From Anaerocolumna chitinilytica (lineage in GTDB: Bacteria; Bacillota; Clostridia; Lachnospirales; Lachnospiraceae), in assembly GCF_014218355.1 (NCBI RefSeq), contig NZ_AP023368.1, positions 1,988,001-2,052,000 on the forward strand: a DNA stretch of 64,000 nt, in the 5' to 3' direction. How positions within the stretch are numbered: position 1 is the first letter of the stretch; each line of letters opens with the position of its first letter. Below the pieces are notes generated by a model. The model searched no databases. It was given only the letters and a program-made list of their open reading frames with translations, and was not told the DNA's origin. The translations under genes and the position numbers were made by a program. This document shows, in pieces, positions 26,781 through 38,708 of the stretch.

Positions 26781-27695
26781 ATGACATTGCAGCAATTAAA
26801 ATATGTGGTGACCGTAGCAGATAAGGGAACGATAAGTGAGGCTGCAAAAGAACTGTTTATTTCTCAGCCAAGCCTTACAAATGCTATCAAAGAACTGGAA
26901 AATGAAATGCAGATTACCATATTTAACAGAACAAATAAAGGTATTATCGTATCCAATGCGGGAGATGAATTCCTTGCTTATGCCAGACAAGTTCTTGAAC
27001 AGGCCAATCTCTTAGAGGAAAGATATCTGAATGTGAAGAAACAAAGCGCGAGGTTTTCCGTTTCGGCGCAGCACTACTCCTTTGCCGTAAATGCATTTGT
27101 CGATGTGATTCGCGAATTTGGAGGCAGTCAATATGATTTTACCCTCAGAGAAACACAAACGAATGAGATTATTGAAGATGTAAGCAGGTTAAAGAGTGAG
27201 ATAGGAATTCTATATACCTCAGTAAAAAATGAAGAAGTAATTCAAAAACTCATAAGGCAGAACAGTCTGGAATTTGAGGAGCTCTTTGTTGCAAAGCCCC
27301 ATGTGTTTATTAGTTCAAAACATCCTCTTGCTAAGCGAGAGCAGATTACTTTAAAAGAACTGGATGAGTACCCTTACCTTTCTTTTGAACAGGGAGATTA
27401 TAATTCTTTTTATTTCTCGGAAGAGATTCTTAGTACCATTGACCGGAACAAAAATATAAAAGTAAGGGACAGGGCAACCCTTTTTAATCTTGCGGTAGGA
27501 TTAAACGGATATACTGTCAGTACCGGAGTAATCAGCAAAGAACTCAATGGTGAGAATATCATTGCAAGACCTCTTATGGTAGACGAATATATGCGGGTAG
27601 GGACTATAAAGCAAAGAAATATGCCTCTTAGCCGCTATGGAAAAGCATACATTGAGGCTTTGAAAAAGCATGTGTCAGAATATACGGTTAAGTAA
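26781..27695 (+). CDS. LysR-family transcriptional regulator
   Basis: About 304 residues. ATG 26781 with AAAGGAGA upstream is the start; the frame is open further upstream but lacks support. The N-terminal winged helix is MTLQQLKYVVTVADKGT followed by ISEAAKELFISQPSLTNAIKELE, a textbook LysR DNA-binding domain, then a periplasmic-binding-protein-like effector domain (about residues 90-295). The next gene encodes a MetE-like methyltransferase, and the spacer has a large dyad containing an ATAG-N7-CTAT core, the shape of LysR-type methionine-box sites in streptococci. A role in sulfur amino acid control is therefore likely but not proven. Confidence 0.87.
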   Translation: MTLQQLKYVVTVADKGTISEAAKELFISQPSLTNAIKELENEMQITIFNRTNKGIIVSNAGDEFLAYARQVLEQANLLEERYLNVKKQSARFSVSAQHYSFAVNAFVDVIREFGGSQYDFTLRETQTNEIIEDVSRLKSEIGILYTSVKNEEVIQKLIRQNSLEFEELFVAKPHVFISSKHPLAKREQITLKELDEYPYLSFEQGDYNSFYFSEEILSTIDRNKNIKVRDRATLFNLAVGLNGYTVSTGVISKELNGENIIARPLMVDEYMRVGTIKQRNMPLSRYGKAYIEALKKHVSEYTVK

Positions 27696-27731
27696 TGTAG
27701 GCTGATAAAAATGATAGAAATCTTTGTATAA

Positions 27732-27799
27732 TATGTGTCGGATATAGTTAATTGCTATATCAAACACATATTTTTTTGTATTTTTCAATATTATTGAAA
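27732..27799 (+). promoter_or_regulatory. dyad/terminator and promoter between the lysR and metE-like genes
   Basis: TATGTGT-cg-GATATAG-N7-CTATATC-aa-ACACATA (27732-27770) is a long inverted repeat directly followed by TTTTTTT, so it can be a terminator for the LysR gene. Its core TATAG-N7-CTATA also has the form of a LysR-type methionine-box. A second dyad, TTTCAAT-ATT-ATTGAAA (27783-27799), sits just before TATACT at 27805. Which one is the operator is open. Confidence 0.55.
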
Positions 27800-27886
27800 T
27801 GCATTATACTACTAACAACATTTACAAATTACATACAGATATACAAAAATTATTATGAATTCCCATTAAGAAAGGAAGGCAGATAT

Positions 27887-28996
27887 ATGAGTAAAAATGC
27901 ACCGTTTAAATTTGATATAGTAGGAAGTTTTTTAAGACCTGTTTATCTAAAACAGGCAAGAGAAGAGTATGCAAATGGAAAGATTGCAGCCGAAGAGCTA
28001 AAGAGAGTGGAAGATAGAGCTATAACAGAATTAATTGTAAAACAGAAAGCAGTTGGATTGCCTGTTATAACAGATGGAGAGTTCAGAAGAAGTTCCTGGC
28101 ACTTAGACTTTATGTGGGCTTTTAACGGGGTTGGGCATGAAAAAACAAAAGACGGTATTCCTTTCCATGATGAAGCTGCTTTGATTGATGATACCTTTCT
28201 TACCGGTAAAGTGTCTGTTGACAGTCACCCCTTTGTGGAACACTTTAAATTTGTGAAACAATTTGAAGATAATAATACGGTGGCCAGGCAGACAATCCCT
28301 GCTCCGGCACAGTTTTTATTTCAAATGATTATCCCCGGAAACGCAGAGAAGTCAAAAGCCATATATCAAAACGAATCGGATTTAATACTAGATATAGCTG
28401 AAGGGTATAAAAAAGTAATAAAGGATTTGTATGATGCCGGCTGCAGGAACATTCAGTTTGATGACTGCACCTGGGGTGTTTGTGTTGATCACAATGCTTG
28501 TTTTATATTAGGAACAGATGAAGAGGGACTGCAGGAGATTATTGACAAGTTGATTCATATCAATAATCTTGCTATTGAAGGAAAACCGGAAGATCTTGTA
28601 ATAAACAGTCATATCTGCCGTGGGAATTTTCATTCTACCTGGGCTTGTGAGGGCAGCTATGACCGAGTTGCAAAGGATCTATTTGCAAAGGAGAATGTAA
28701 ACGCGTTTTATCTGGAATTTGATGATGAACGGTCCGGGGATTTTGAACCTCTTCAATATGTAAGTGCTGATAAGCAGGTGGTATTAGGGCTTGTCACGAC
28801 AAAATCACCTCAATTAGAGAAAAAAGAGGAGATTATCAAACGTATCCATGAAGCAGAAAAATACATCCCGCTGGAGAGGCTTTGCTTAAGTCCACAATGT
28901 GGCTTTGCTTCCACAGAAGAAGGAAATAAACTTACGGAAGAAGAGCAATGGGCTAAATTGAAGCTGATTCACGAGATAGTCAGTGAAGTATTCTAA
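27887..28996 (+). CDS. MetE C-terminal-like (YxjG/YxjH-type) methionine synthase family protein
   Basis: About 369 residues; ATG 27887 with AAAGGAAGG upstream is chosen over the much longer open frame. It is a single cobalamin-independent methionine synthase C-terminal barrel: FDIVGSFLRPVYLKQAR at the start, ITDGEFRRSSWHLDF, FDDCTWG, NSHICRGNFHS and CLSPQCGFAS near the end, which supply the zinc ligands (Cys and His) of the family. Bacillus homologues (YxjG/YxjH) lie in sulfur amino acid regulons and use methyl donors other than the long polyglutamyl folate enzyme. The LysR gene upstream is the probable regulator. Confidence 0.88.
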   Translation: MSKNAPFKFDIVGSFLRPVYLKQAREEYANGKIAAEELKRVEDRAITELIVKQKAVGLPVITDGEFRRSSWHLDFMWAFNGVGHEKTKDGIPFHDEAALIDDTFLTGKVSVDSHPFVEHFKFVKQFEDNNTVARQTIPAPAQFLFQMIIPGNAEKSKAIYQNESDLILDIAEGYKKVIKDLYDAGCRNIQFDDCTWGVCVDHNACFILGTDEEGLQEIIDKLIHINNLAIEGKPEDLVINSHICRGNFHSTWACEGSYDRVAKDLFAKENVNAFYLEFDDERSGDFEPLQYVSADKQVVLGLVTTKSPQLEKKEEIIKRIHEAEKYIPLERLCLSPQCGFASTEEGNKLTEEEQWAKLKLIHEIVSEVF

Positions 28997-29111
28997 AAAG
29001 GGAAGAAAGGCGACTTCTTTGTTTCTGGTTGACGCATTAATAGAATGATATATTGGGCATTAATAATGTTAAGCTAATTATAAACTAATACCGAAGGAGG
29101 AAAGCAACAGT

Positions 29112-29534
29112 ATGGGTGAGAAGCATGCTATTAAAATCAGTGCAACAGTGAATGCGCCTGTAGAAGAAGTGTGGAAGTGCTGGACAGAACCGGAACATAT
29201 TAAGAAATGGAACAATGCCTCAGAGGATTGGCATACTACAGCAGCAGTTAATGATTTAAGGGTTGGTGGTACGTTCCTCTCCAGGATGGAAGCAAAAGAC
29301 GGAAGCTTTGGGTTTGACTTTTCAGGTGTCTATGATGAAGTGAAATTATATGAAATTATCGCATATAAGTTAGGAGATGAGAGAAAGGTCAGGATTACTT
29401 TTACCCGTGATGGAGAGTGCACAGAGATAGTCGAAGTATTTGATGCAGAGAGCACCAATTCTATCGAAATGCAGCAGGCAGGGTGGCAGTCCATACTGGA
29501 TAATTTTAAACATTATACGGAAACAACCGTTTAA
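29112..29534 (+). CDS. SRPBCC (AHSA1-like) domain protein
   Basis: A 140-residue single-domain protein with the START/Bet v1-like fold seen in AHSA1 proteins: SATVNAPVEEVWKCWTEPEHIKKWN at the N-terminus (split across strand and helix), GGTFLSRMEAKDGSFGFDFSGVYDEV centrally and MQQAGWQSILDNFKHYTE as the C-terminal helix. Such proteins bind small hydrophobic ligands; specific roles are usually unknown. GAAGGAGG precedes the start. It appears to be a single gene 115 bases after the MetE-like gene. Confidence 0.87.
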   Translation: MGEKHAIKISATVNAPVEEVWKCWTEPEHIKKWNNASEDWHTTAAVNDLRVGGTFLSRMEAKDGSFGFDFSGVYDEVKLYEIIAYKLGDERKVRITFTRDGECTEIVEVFDAESTNSIEMQQAGWQSILDNFKHYTETTV

Positions 29535-29659
29535 TGTACAGTACTAAAAGATTATCCATACAGATTCGCATCAGGTAAACTGTTTTAAAAATTCATGTAA
29601 TGAGAAATCAAATACCAGATGATTCATTGGAAATGGAAAAGGAATAAGTATTTTCAAAA

Positions 29660-29692
29660 GGGCAGGCTTGTATGAGAAACTACAGTCTGCCC
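29660..29692. terminator. hairpin between convergent genes
   Basis: GGGCAGGCTTGTA and TACAGTCTGCCC pair with a bulge. CTTTTGAAAA follows on the minus strand, so it best serves the nitroreductase gene at 29748. Confidence 0.55.
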
Positions 29693-29747
29693 AAATAATA
29701 CGGATGGGATAGCCATAGTGCTAGAAGTTTAATATGGCTATATATTA

Positions 29748-30269
29748 CTAAAATTTATTGAAATGAAGCTTTTGATATAGCAGCTGGCTATCATCATAAG
29801 GCTTTTTTTCTTCTCCTGGATAACCGATAGCTATAATGGATTCAACACTAAATTCTTCTGGAATCTCAAGGACCTTTCTAATATATTCCTCTGCTTTTTC
29901 CTCTTCCGTATGAAAACGTTCCCTTACCTGAATCCAACAAGAACCTAAGCCTAAATCTTCTACGGTCAGCTGGATAAAAGCAGAGGCGATAGAAGCATCC
30001 TCAATCCATACATCACTTGCTGTTTTATCCGCGATTACAACAATAGCGAGGGGAGCCGCTGCTAAATATTTTGGTCCCGGTGTTCTGCATTGTGAGAGTT
30101 GTAAGAGCAGTTCTGGTTCAGTGACAGCGATGAACTGCCAGGGTCTTATAGAACGGGAGGAGGGAGAGAGTAAGGCACTCTTAAGAATAAGGTCAATTTT
30201 CTCCTTCTCTACTTCTTTTTTTTGAAACATTCGGATACTTCTTCTGGATTTTAACAAATCGTACAGCAT
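29748..30269 (-). CDS. nitroreductase-family flavoprotein
   Basis: A 173-residue FMN enzyme: LLKSRRSIRMFQKKEVEKE at the N-terminus, LLSPSSRSIRPWQFIAVTEPE, and AIASAFIQLTVEDLGLGSCWIQVRERF further on, all standard nitroreductase blocks. The protein is short, like the small clostridial nitroreductases. It should form a dimer with FMN at the interface and use NAD(P)H to reduce nitro or quinone compounds. It is divergent from a second nitroreductase at 30529 with a 259-base spacer. AAAGGAGG lies before the ATG on the minus strand. Confidence 0.9.
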   Translation of the reverse strand: MLYDLLKSRRSIRMFQKKEVEKEKIDLILKSALLSPSSRSIRPWQFIAVTEPELLLQLSQCRTPGPKYLAAAPLAIVVIADKTASDVWIEDASIASAFIQLTVEDLGLGSCWIQVRERFHTEEEKAEEYIRKVLEIPEEFSVESIIAIGYPGEEKKPYDDSQLLYQKLHFNKF

Positions 30270-30528
30270 AATGTTCCTCCTTTCATATTGCAGATTATTT
30301 CGTCCGATAATCTGTTTTCAAACATTCTAGTGCAAAGTTAACAATCTGTCAACTTCTGCTGACTTTATTAACAGATCCACCATGGTGAAGGAGTACTCTT
30401 GAAAGAGAGGTATCTTGCCATATTGGCCTAACAGGAATATAATGACATCAATTTCTAACTACTTTTACATGACATTCAAGTAAAAAAGCCAAGTAATGAA
30501 AAATAAAATGGGATAAAGGAGATTGCAG

Positions 30529-31065
30529 ATGAGACAAATTGAGAGCAGAAGAAGTGTGCGCAAATACCAGGATAAAAAAGTGGAGAAGGAGAAAATTCTA
30601 CAGATGTTGGAAAGTGCCAGATTAGCTCCATCAGGCAGCAATACCCAGCCCTGGAACTTTATTATAGTTGAATCGGAAGGGACAAAAGAAAAATTAACGA
30701 GAGCTGACCATAATCAAAGGTGGATGTTATCAGCCCCTCTATTCTTAGTATGTATAGCTGATATTCGCAGCCGAATTGAGCATGGCGGCGAAATCAGTTT
30801 GGATGAGTATAGTCCTGATCCGGAGCTTAAGCAAATAATAAGAGATACCGCAATTGCCATTGAACATATTTTACTGGAAGCAGAGAATTTAGGACTATCA
30901 ACTTGTTGGACGGCTTGGTTTCAACAAGAAGATGTCAGACCTGTCTTAAACATTCCAAAGGATAAGTATGTATGCGGAATCATAACTGTAGGTTACGGCG
31001 ATGAAGTGCCAGAGAGACGCCCAAGAAAATGTATTGAAGAAATTATCCGATACGAGCAATGGTAA
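30529..31065 (+). CDS. nitroreductase-family flavoprotein
   Basis: About 178 residues; ATG 30529 is used because AAAGGAGA (30515-30522) lies 6 bases before it and would abut the earlier TTG. Typical blocks are ESRRSVRKYQDKKVEKEKIL, ARLAPSGSNTQPWNFIIVE and AIEHILLEAENLGLSTCWTAWF. It is a paralogue of the divergent gene at 29748 but has the more canonical SGSNTQPWNF flavin loop. Function: NAD(P)H-dependent FMN reductase of nitro compounds or related substrates. A terminator follows. Confidence 0.9.
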   Translation: MRQIESRRSVRKYQDKKVEKEKILQMLESARLAPSGSNTQPWNFIIVESEGTKEKLTRADHNQRWMLSAPLFLVCIADIRSRIEHGGEISLDEYSPDPELKQIIRDTAIAIEHILLEAENLGLSTCWTAWFQQEDVRPVLNIPKDKYVCGIITVGYGDEVPERRPRKCIEEIIRYEQW

Positions 31066-31113
31066 AGTCGGTAATTAAAACGTTAAATCGGATGTGCCAT
31101 GCATGTAAAATAA

Positions 31114-31151
31114 TTTGTCCAGTCTAATATGCTGGGCAAAGCTTTTATTTT
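31114..31151 (+). terminator. rho-independent terminator
   Basis: TTTGTCCAG (31114-31122) and CTGGGCAAA (31132-31140) pair with one G-T, followed by GCTTTTATTTT. Confidence 0.7.
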
Positions 31152-31168
31152 AAGAATATCACAAATCC

Positions 31169-31391
31169 TTGACAACAATTGTCTTGAGACTATAATAGAG
31201 ATAGTAATAAATTTGTAAATTTTGTAATATTCTTTCGAATCAATTGATTTATAGTCGACTTCTTGTGGAATGCCTCGACGATAGAAAAGAATGAATACTA
31301 CGTTAAATTTTGAAAGTTTGTTAACTAATGTTAAAAAAATTTGAACATAATTGATAAATGTTGTTGCTTTTGGGGGAGGTTATGTTATAAT
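31169..31391 (+). promoter_or_regulatory. promoters and GTTAAC motifs before the lacI-type gene
   Basis: TTGACA (31169-31174) and TATAAT (31191-31196) are 16 bases apart, with the dyad GACAA-CAA-TTGTC over the -35 box. A second TATAAT lies at 31386-31391, nearer the gene. GTTAAC (31320-31325) and ATGTTAA (31328-31334) are between them, the same motif found at the GH2 and transporter promoters. The rest of the 31066-31462 spacer shows no gene. Confidence 0.5.
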
Positions 31392-31462
31392 TCCATATAT
31401 CAATAATTCATTTTTGAAGTGATTCAAATTTTGATTCGTAGTATATGAAAGGGTTATATTGG

Positions 31463-32485
31463 ATGAAACGAGCAAAAATACAGGATATTGCTGACTTACT
31501 GAATATTTCCAGGGTAACTGTTTGGAAAGTGTTTAACAACAAAGATGGCGTCTCAGAGGATATGAAACGCAAAGTATTAGAATGTGCGGCGGAGTTAAAC
31601 TACCAGCCTTCCAAGCTCCAGGAAGTTGAATTGGCTATTCCGTTAAAAAAACAGACTCTGGTATCTGTTGTAGTGTCAAGGCCGGAAACCTCTGCATTTT
31701 GGGTGAAGATTATACACCAATTGGCAGAAGAGTTCTCAAACAGCGGAATCGGATTAATGTACACCTACCTTCCTGCACAAATACCGGAGGGTTATGTGCT
31801 GCCTCAATCTTTAACAGATGGAAGCATTCAGGGGATTATCATAATGAATGTATATGATGAAGAGATGCTTCAGCTATTAAACGGATTGTCAATACCAAAA
31901 GTATTTCTGGATATTGTTACGGATATGTCAGTGGAATCGTTGAATGGGGATTTATTACTGCTGGAAGGCCGTGATAGCATTAAAGAAATCGTTACTACTT
32001 TAATAAAGCGGGGACGTAAGCATATAGGCTTTATTGGAGATATACAATATGCAAAAACAAATATGGAAAGATACGAAGGATATGTATCAGCCATGTATCA
32101 ATTTGGCATGCCCATTGAACCGAATATATGTTATACCGGAAATATGACCGTAAAAACATATGTAGAGATAATAGAAGAATTTATGAATAACATAAAACAG
32201 CTGCCAGATGCATTTGTATGTGTGAACGATCATGCAGCAAATATGCTAGTGCAGTATCTTGAAAGTCATGGACATCAAGTCCCCGGGGATGTGGCGGTAT
32301 CCGGTTATGATGATAACAATGAATTTAATTATACAAAGAATTTAACTACCGTTCAGGTTAATAATTCTCAGATCGGTAAACGACTGGCAAAGCAGCTGTT
32401 ATATCGAATTGACAATCCGGAGGATCCTTTTGAGGTAACTTATATTCGCACAAGAGTTGTCTACAGAAATTCAACGGAAATCTAG
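31463..32485 (+). CDS. LacI-family transcriptional regulator of the glycan locus
   Basis: About 340 residues from ATG 31463 (AAAGGG upstream; an ATG at 31445 is the alternative). The helix-turn-helix is IQDIADLLNISRVTVWKVFNN with the hinge VLECAAELNYQPS, then a periplasmic-binding-like ligand domain to the end (GFIGDIQYAKTNMERYEGY, PDAFVCVNDHAANMLVQYL, VAVSGYDDNNEF). It lies first in the glycan locus, directly upstream of the GH2 gene. TTAACGTTAA-like dyads with a central CG, typical of LacI-family operators, occur at its likely targets. A mono- or disaccharide released by the locus enzymes is the probable effector. Confidence 0.9.
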   Translation: MKRAKIQDIADLLNISRVTVWKVFNNKDGVSEDMKRKVLECAAELNYQPSKLQEVELAIPLKKQTLVSVVVSRPETSAFWVKIIHQLAEEFSNSGIGLMYTYLPAQIPEGYVLPQSLTDGSIQGIIIMNVYDEEMLQLLNGLSIPKVFLDIVTDMSVESLNGDLLLLEGRDSIKEIVTTLIKRGRKHIGFIGDIQYAKTNMERYEGYVSAMYQFGMPIEPNICYTGNMTVKTYVEIIEEFMNNIKQLPDAFVCVNDHAANMLVQYLESHGHQVPGDVAVSGYDDNNEFNYTKNLTTVQVNNSQIGKRLAKQLLYRIDNPEDPFEVTYIRTRVVYRNSTEI

Positions 32486-32550
32486 AATTAGATGGTTAGG
32501 GTAATATAAATTAGTTCCTCTGAAATTAATATATCCTGTAATATGAATAT

Positions 32551-32604
32551 GCCTTGGAAAAGTACAAATACCACAAAAAAGTACATTTTCCAAGGCGTTT
32601 TTTT
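32551..32604 (+). terminator. rho-independent terminator after the lacI-type gene
   Basis: GCCTTGGAAAA (32551-32561) and TTTTCCAAGGC (32586-32596) are perfectly complementary and are followed by GTTTTTTTG. Confidence 0.85.
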
Positions 32605-32615
32605 GTTTAATTTTA

Positions 32616-32683
32616 TTGACATCAAATTTACACTATGTTATTATGATGTTAACTTTGTTACTATGTGTGTTAATAACGTTAAC
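32616..32683 (+). promoter_or_regulatory. GH2 promoter with LacI-type operators
   Basis: TTGACA (32616-32621) and TATTAT (32639-32644) are 17 bases apart. GTTAAC (32648-32653) and GTTAATAACGTTAAC (32669-32683) follow at once, placing them over the transcription start as in repressor-controlled promoters. Confidence 0.65.
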
Positions 32684-32742
32684 GAGTTAAGGAAAAGACC
32701 AATCATATTCATTAGTAAAGAAACCGCCAGTAGGCGTCCTAG

Positions 32743-35778
<3,036 letters not shown>

Positions 35779-35828
35779 GTTGCTGTCATTAGAGGTTAGG
35801 GCTTAAATTAGAAATAAAATAATAAATG

Positions 35829-35886
35829 AAGGGGGTGTTGCATTAATAAAGTAAAAGGCTACTTTGGATGCAGCGGCCCCTTTTGA
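35829..35886 (+). repeat. GGGCTGTTGCA-type hairpin, copy 1
   Basis: AAGGGGGTGTTGCAT (35829) pairs imperfectly with ATGCAGCGGCCCCTT (35868-35882), followed by TTG. It lies between the GH2 and GH29 genes and resembles the repeats at 41240, 46273 and 48361. Confidence 0.55.
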
Positions 35887-35926
35887 AGATAAAAATGAGT
35901 AAGAAAGAGATAAGGAGAATGAATGA

Positions 35927-37333
35927 ATGGATGATTTATTGGAAAAATTAATATCGGTTGTTCCAACTGAAAACCAGATTAACTGGCAGAAACTTGAGTA
36001 TACAGCTTTTTTCCACTACGGAATTAATAGCTTTACGGACCGTGAATGGGGTACGGGTAAAGAGGATATATCCATATTTTCACCTAAAAATCTGAACACG
36101 GATCAGTGGTGTGAAGTGTTAAAGCGGGCAGAAATTAAAGCCTGTATTATTACAGCGAAACATCATGATGGTTTCTGTCTTTGGAATACGGCATATACAA
36201 ACCACTCTGTAATGCATACACCTTTTAAACGGGATATTGTAGCAGAACTTGCAGCTTCCTGTAAGAAATATGGAATTAAGTTAGGGGTCTATCTGTCACC
36301 CTGGGATAGACATGAATCTGTCTATGGCAGTGGTGAGGAGTATAATAACTATTTTTGCAACCAATTAACTGAATTATTAACAAACTATGGAAAGTTATAT
36401 AGTGTATGGTTTGATGGTGCCTGCGGTGAAGGCCCGAATGGTAAAAAACAGGAATATGACTGGAAGCGTTATTATGAGCTGATTCGAAAATTGCAGCCGG
36501 AAGCAGTAATATCGGTATGCGGACCGGATGTGCGCTGGTGCGGTAATGAGGCCGGTGATTGCAGAGAATCCGAATGGAGTGTTGTACCTGCGGAAGTGTT
36601 TTCACAATCGGATATTATGGAGAAATCTCAGAAGAACGATGATGCTGAATTCAGAAAACAAGGTCTTGATGAGCAAACCAATGACCTTGGAAGCCGTAAG
36701 ATTGTGGAAAAAGCCGATAAACTAATCTGGTATCCTGCCGAGGTTAATGTTTCTATCCGTCCCGGCTGGTTTTATCACGAATCAGAAGATCTGCTTGTAA
36801 AGTCCTTATCTGACTTGAAAAGAATATACCTGAATGCTGTAGGAGGAAATGGTTTATTTCTTTTAAATATACCGCCGCACAAGGATGGTTATATTACAAC
36901 CTACGATGAAGAAAGATTAACAGAATTGGGCAGTTTTATTCGAGAGGCGTTTCAGGAGAATTATGCAGTGAAAGCACAGGTAACAGCTTCTTCTACTGAA
37001 CCGGGAAGTGATGTTTACAATGTTTTAGAAGAAAATGATACTTATTGGAAAGCAATTGATTACTCTGCCTGCTGCGATATTGTAATCAGATTGAAAGAAC
37101 CTGAAGTGCTTCAATATATTGTGCTTCAAGAGCAGATTAAGTTAAGCCAGCGAGTGGAACGATTTGAAGTATGGGCAGAGACTGAGGTCACAGAGGAAAG
37201 ATTAATCTATAGCGGAACTACCATAGGGTATAAAAAGATCTGCGCAATTCCGCCTACAAAAATTATATCCTTGAGAATTGTATTTAAGGAATACCGCGTA
37301 GCACCTGTTATTCAGACAATAGGATTATACTAA
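35927..37333 (+). CDS. GH29 alpha-L-fucosidase
   Basis: A 468-residue enzyme. FFHYGINSFTDREWGTG (about 29-44), AKHHDGFCLWNT (77-88) and VWFDGACGEG (160-169, nucleophile Asp163) are GH29 hallmarks, and the C-terminal part has a beta-sandwich with a discoidin-like look (VTASSTEPGSDVYNVLEENDTYWKA in parts). It cleaves alpha-linked fucose; the subfamily (broad or linkage-specific) cannot be fixed by eye. No signal peptide, so cytoplasmic. AAGGAGAATGA precedes the start. It follows GH2 and precedes the sugar transporter, which fits stepwise trimming of fucosylated, galactosylated glycans. Confidence 0.92.
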   Translation: MDDLLEKLISVVPTENQINWQKLEYTAFFHYGINSFTDREWGTGKEDISIFSPKNLNTDQWCEVLKRAEIKACIITAKHHDGFCLWNTAYTNHSVMHTPFKRDIVAELAASCKKYGIKLGVYLSPWDRHESVYGSGEEYNNYFCNQLTELLTNYGKLYSVWFDGACGEGPNGKKQEYDWKRYYELIRKLQPEAVISVCGPDVRWCGNEAGDCRESEWSVVPAEVFSQSDIMEKSQKNDDAEFRKQGLDEQTNDLGSRKIVEKADKLIWYPAEVNVSIRPGWFYHESEDLLVKSLSDLKRIYLNAVGGNGLFLLNIPPHKDGYITTYDEERLTELGSFIREAFQENYAVKAQVTASSTEPGSDVYNVLEENDTYWKAIDYSACCDIVIRLKEPEVLQYIVLQEQIKLSQRVERFEVWAETEVTEERLIYSGTTIGYKKICAIPPTKIISLRIVFKEYRVAPVIQTIGLY

Positions 37334-37404
37334 ATACATGTTAAAACAGTGCGGTTAATACGAAATGTAAGTTTTAGTGAACCTTAATTAACATAAATAT
37401 ACTG

Positions 37405-37414
37405 TTAACGTTAA
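37405..37414. promoter_or_regulatory. perfect TTAACGTTAA operator upstream of the sugar transporter
   Basis: TTAACGTTAA is a 10-base palindrome with a central CG, as in LacI-family operators. It matches the motif at the GH2 promoter. GTTAAC also occurs at 37649-37654. Confidence 0.6.
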
Positions 37415-37530
37415 TTGAAAGAAAAGGATAATTAAACGGCTATAAAGCAAATGATACCGATGGGTTTAGGCAAAAATCATATAAACAATCATGGTAATGA
37501 AATGTTTTTGTTGATAATTTTAAAAATATA

Positions 37531-37559
37531 TTGACATTAGAGTTACATCATGTTAAACT
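37531..37559 (+). promoter_or_regulatory. promoter of the CUT1 transporter operon
   Basis: TTGACA (37531-37536) and TAAACT (37554-37559) are 17 bases apart, leaving a leader of about 155 bases rich in GTTAA motifs. The remaining 37334-37530 spacer holds the operator above and no gene. Confidence 0.55.
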
Positions 37560-37718
37560 TATGTTAAGTTTTTTGGGGAATACGTTAATTTAAATGTTAA
37601 ATAAATTATCATCAATATTTAAAAAATAGAGATTATATTAATTGATTAGTTAACATTTTGTCGTATGAGTTAATTTTAGTTGCATAATGTGCAGATAATG
37701 AAAGGCTGAGGTATTATT

Positions 37719-38678
37719 ATGGAAAAAGATCCTGGAAAAAAAAGAATAAAAAGAAGACGTTGGTCGAAAGATGATTCTCAATTATCTTTGTTAGCCTTAC
37801 CTACTTTCGTATGGTATTTACTGTTTAGTTATTTACCTATGTTTGGTGTAATAATTGCTTTCAAGAATTATAGAATCACTGCCGGAAAAGGATTTTTATA
37901 CAATCTGTTGCACAGCGCCTGGTCAGGAACCGGAAATTTTGTATACATGTTTAAATCCAACAGCTTTGCAATATTGCTGCGTAACACGATTCTTTACAAT
38001 ATTGTCTTTGTTATCTTGGGTATTTTGATTCCGGTAACTTTGGCAATCATGCTTAGTTTGGTACATAGCAAGTTTAAATCAAAAGTATATCAAACCTGCA
38101 TGTTCTTCCCTCATTTCTTATCTTGGGTAGTTGTTAGTTATTTTGTTTTTGCATTCCTTAGTGCAGATAAAGGTATTTTAAATCATGTTCTGGAAGCTTT
38201 CGGACGTGAACCGATTCAATGGTATATGGAACCGAAATACTGGCCTTATATTCTGATATTTATGAAGATGTGGAAGGGCGTAGGTTACGGAACAGTAGTA
38301 TACCTTGCTAGTATTACAGGAATTGACTCCACCTACTATGAAGCAGCAGTAATCGATGGTGCAACAAAATGGAGGCAGGTAAAATATATCACAATACCAT
38401 TTTTAAAGCCAATTATTATCATGATGTTCATCTTAAGTATAGGAGGCATCTTTAGCTCTGATTTCGGTCTTTTCTATCAGGTAACCAGAGGAATACCAGC
38501 TTCACTTTATAATGTATCTTCAACGATTGACACTTATATTTATAATGCGATAAGATCCAATGCTCCAATCGGAATGACATCAGCAACATCACTGTTACAG
38601 TCAGTAGCCTGCTGCCTTACAATTCTTATGGCTAACTGGGTTGTTAAAAAAGTGGATGACGAGTACGCGATTATATAA
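37719..38678 (+). CDS. CUT1-type sugar ABC transporter permease (LplB/YteP type)
   Basis: A 319-residue membrane protein with six hydrophobic segments, typical of the first permease of complex-oligosaccharide importers: LLALPTFVWYLLFSYLPMFGVIIAFKNYR in the first segment region and the EAA loop YYEAAVIDGATKWRQVKYITIPFLKP when split across the loop. It would form the channel with the permease downstream. No ATP-binding gene is in the operon; such systems generally share an MsmX-type ATPase encoded elsewhere. The position between fucosidase and mannosidase genes suggests an N-glycan-like oligosaccharide as cargo. Confidence 0.92.
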   Translation: MEKDPGKKRIKRRRWSKDDSQLSLLALPTFVWYLLFSYLPMFGVIIAFKNYRITAGKGFLYNLLHSAWSGTGNFVYMFKSNSFAILLRNTILYNIVFVILGILIPVTLAIMLSLVHSKFKSKVYQTCMFFPHFLSWVVVSYFVFAFLSADKGILNHVLEAFGREPIQWYMEPKYWPYILIFMKMWKGVGYGTVVYLASITGIDSTYYEAAVIDGATKWRQVKYITIPFLKPIIIMMFILSIGGIFSSDFGLFYQVTRGIPASLYNVSSTIDTYIYNAIRSNAPIGMTSATSLLQSVACCLTILMANWVVKKVDDEYAII

Positions 38679-38708
38679 GCATGACAATATAAAGGAAGGT
38701 GAAGAAAG

